A stretch of DNA of 64,000 nt. Source: Lentinus brumalis (Eukaryota > Basidiomycota > Agaricomycetes > Polyporales > Polyporaceae). Positions 63,401 to 64,000 of the stretch are shown here, in pieces. A program made the position numbers and the translations under genes. Positions within the stretch are counted from its first letter, which is position 1. Each line of letters opens with the position of its first letter. The stretch is taken from NCBI GenBank assembly GCA_001792895.1, contig MARA01000058.1, forward strand, positions 124,001 through 188,000, given 5' to 3'. Below the pieces are notes generated by a model. The model ran no database searches and was not told where the DNA came from. It saw nothing but the letters and a program-made list of their open reading frames with translations.

Positions 63401-63665
63401 CAAGAAACAGAGAGAACTAACTGGCCTCGTAGTTGGGCTGTGGGATGCCCGTGAGTACTTCAGCGGGGGCAAGGTGGACTCCCTTGTGTACCGTCACGAG
63501 AACCTCACTTCTCTCCCGCGTTGCACAGAGGAGTTGCGGTTTGGTGACATTGCGCTGGTGTACTATTGCGCATCGACATACCCATCGAAGAACAACACCA
63601 CGGGCATGTCACACAACCTGTACGGTGCTGCTCTCCTTGCCCGTCGCCAGGACTCGGACTACTAA
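60413..63665 (+). CDS. Orphan protein with linker-histone-like N-terminal half
   Basis: ATG 60413 to stop 63665 with roughly 18 short exons separated by 45-70-nt introns; about 750-800 residues. Seen: MAPRKTAAAK start; repeated K/A/T/P-rich segments with KASPAPKPKAKAAK and the exon at 61212..61421 full of ATKAA-type repeats, as in histone H1 tails; alternating acidic exons (EEGEEEEIDDAEEAGEE, SEDEADTASVAGTEDED); then a folded-looking C-terminal domain with GAYTIMVIRPHEGIFSEDQYD, CVDVVLVVACNILVPQGLY, ERTMVANSG-like sequence, and SLVYRHENLTSLPRC to the end. An intron at the stop-like GAGTAATG near 61994 keeps the frame open. Likely nuclear, chromatin- or DNA-associated (inference); no family recognised. 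Confidence 0.65.
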
Positions 63666-64000
63666 ACTCTGCTATCTCTCCCAATTGTCGCCGGCATATG
63701 AATCCTCGCAACCCCCCCCCCCTCTCTCTTATGAAGTGTAGTGTTATATGTGCAGATGCGCTTTTCTATGTATCAGATACATATACTTGGAATATATCCG
63801 CATTCTGCAACATATGTCCGAGAACTTGAAGCCTTGGAGTGAATACTGAGGCGAGCAGTGACGCCCATCACACGTGCAAAGGCCAACCAGACGCCCTTGC
63901 CACATGGAAAGTTCAACATGGGCGCTCACCCTCAATCGAAACTTCAACTCAAATCACCAACACCCTACGATGCAAATCAGACGACACTCTATTAGCCTGC
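63666..64000. other. Window end, trailer of last gene
   Basis: About 335 bases with a run of eleven C at 63712..63722 and AT-rich sequence after it. No gene is seen before the window ends. Confidence 0.5.

Overview
The window reads as nuclear DNA of a wood-decay basidiomycete, most likely an Agaricomycete of the polypore type. The evidence is dense genes with many 45-80 nt GT-AG introns, a GC-rich base composition, an AA9 polysaccharide monooxygenase with a fungal cellulose-binding tail, a basidiomycete-type F-box/leucine-rich protein, a FunK1-like kinase remnant and several Agaricomycete-type orphan families. I see no rRNA, tRNA, CRISPR or phage features. Exon joins were worked out by hand from splice motifs and reading phase and should be read as models.

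Positions 1-29 kb are mostly housekeeping: aspartate-semialdehyde dehydrogenase (HOM2), exosome subunit RRP43, a Ran1-like kinase, an SDR-type reductase/epimerase, ITP pyrophosphatase HAM1 divergent from SMC5, a tandem pair of small orphan genes (one broken by a 29-bp duplication), an F-box/LRR protein, the AA9-CBM1 enzyme, NEDD8, and an AlkB-like dioxygenase divergent from SAP18.

Positions 29-42 kb are sparser. Two sugar transporters of the major facilitator superfamily flank a truncated FunK1-like remnant. A 497-bp element with terminal inverted repeats and other diverged repeats follow.

Positions 42.6-51 kb form an unusual cluster: three coiled-coil proteins with C-terminal RING-like cysteine clusters and one 838-residue orphan, in alternating orientation. 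Each is preceded by the same 24-bp near-palindromic sequence in the same orientation relative to the gene. This is the best candidate in the window for an undescribed co-regulated system.

Positions 51-52.6 kb hold a 21-bp minisatellite and two tandem near-perfect hairpins. Positions 53-63.7 kb hold three intron-rich orphan genes (about 1480, 330 and 750-800 residues) with acidic/basic, nuclear-looking sequence, the last with a linker-histone-like lysine/alanine tail.

Five otherwise intact genes each carry a single apparent one-base loss in a G or C run, which looks more like residual assembly error than five pseudogenes.
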